From Rhodanobacteraceae bacterium (GTDB lineage: Bacteria > Pseudomonadota > Gammaproteobacteria > Xanthomonadales > Rhodanobacteraceae): a stretch of 15,852 nt of DNA. The stretch is taken from the NCBI GenBank assembly GCA_025928735.1, contig JAICIW010000013.1, positions 1 through 15,852 on the forward strand, read 5' to 3'. The translations under genes were made by a program, and so were the position numbers. Positions 15,524 through 15,852 of the stretch are shown piece after piece (the stretch's first letter is position 1; every line of letters begins with the position of its first letter). Below the pieces are notes generated by a model. It was not told the DNA's origin. It made no database searches and worked only from the letters and a program-made list of their open reading frames with translations.

Positions 15524-15852
15524 ATGAAAATCATCTCCTTCAACGCCAACGGCATCCGTTCCGCCGCCAACAAGGGCTTCTTCGACTGGCTGCGCCAACA
15601 GAACGCGGACGTGGTGTGCCTGCAGGAAACCAAGGCACAGGAAGACCAGTTGATCGACCCGATGTTCCGCCCTGACGGCCATCACTGTTTCTACCGCGAT
15701 GCAGTGACCAGGAAGGGTTACAGCGGCGTCGCGATCTACGCCAGGCGCGAGCCGGACGAAGTGCTGAAGAAGATCGGCTGGAAAGCCTTCGACGACGAGG
15801 GCCGCTATATCGAGGCGCGTTTCGGCAATCTCTCGGTGGTGTCGCTGTACGT
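15524..15852 (+). CDS. xth: Exodeoxyribonuclease III (3'-truncated by window)
   Basis: N-terminal 109 residues of an ExoIII/AP-endonuclease of the endonuclease/exonuclease/phosphatase fold, which removes abasic sites and 3' blocks in base-excision repair. MKIISFNANGIRSA contains Asn7, and VCLQETKAQ contains Glu35, the metal-binding catalytic glutamate of the family. KGYSGVAIYARR and DEGRYIEARF follow as expected. The related regulator Crc also lies next to pyrE in Pseudomonas, but Crc has lost nuclease residues. The intact Glu35 argues for an active nuclease here. No Shine-Dalgarno sequence is visible before the ATG at 15524. The gene continues past the right edge. Confidence 0.9.
   Translation, partial: MKIISFNANGIRSAANKGFFDWLRQQNADVVCLQETKAQEDQLIDPMFRPDGHHCFYRDAVTRKGYSGVAIYARREPDEVLKKIGWKAFDDEGRYIEARFGNLSVVSLY

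Noticed and set aside
15524..15852. crc (catabolite repression control) because of its position beside pyrE
   Set aside because: The catalytic Glu35 and the LQETK motif of active ExoIII are kept, whereas Crc has substitutions there.

Overview
The window is GC-rich, densely packed chromosomal DNA of a gammaproteobacterium, most likely of the order Lysobacterales (Xanthomonadales), possibly Rhodanobacteraceae. The main pointers are a XanB2-type chorismatase next to a xanthomonadin/aryl-polyene-type acyl carrier protein, a zwf-edd-eda Entner-Doudoroff operon, and a REP-like element. The taxonomic call is inference from gene content; no rRNA or tRNA gene is visible. There is no transposase, integrase, phage gene or CRISPR array.

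Layout from left to right. (1) Positions 1-1374 hold the 3' part of ilvA; the first codon of the window is the predicted PLP-binding lysine. (2) A GntR/UTRA regulator on the minus strand (1381-2133) is divergent from the plus-strand zwf-edd-eda operon (2304-6323). Together these three enzymes take glucose-6-phosphate towards pyruvate and glyceraldehyde-3-phosphate, except for the lactonase step, which is not encoded here. The 170-bp divergent region carries helically phased TGGTAT repeats that overlap both predicted -10 elements, so the regulator probably controls itself and the operon. (3) On the minus strand, glmS (7300-9132) is followed after 9 bp by a serine-racemase/threonine-dehydratase-like PLP enzyme (6331-7290). 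(4) A polyprenyl-phosphate sugar-1-phosphate transferase of the exosortase-associated EPS type (9338-10738) lies between glmS and glmU (10971-12338). The two flanking enzymes make precursors of UDP-GlcNAc. (5) xanB2 (minus, 12430-13407) and an acyl carrier protein gene (plus, 13524-13796) are divergent and share a 116-bp promoter region. They look like the end of a xanthomonadin cluster whose other genes are not here. (6) A secreted DUF4124 coiled-coil protein and pyrE follow on the minus strand. (7) The 5' end of an exodeoxyribonuclease III gene (xth) runs off the right edge.

Most genes are conserved housekeeping genes. The parts worth a second look are mainly intergenic: the TGGTAT array with a possibly leaderless gntR, a long hairpin spanning the xanB2 stop codon, mutually exclusive hairpins before glmU, a REP-like sequence that includes the glmU stop codon, and GAACAGGGA-type repeats between pyrE and xth. 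I found no clearly new multi-gene system. The best biological leads are the GntR-controlled Entner-Doudoroff operon and the isolated xanB2-ACP pair. No stretch longer than about 230 bp lacks a gene.
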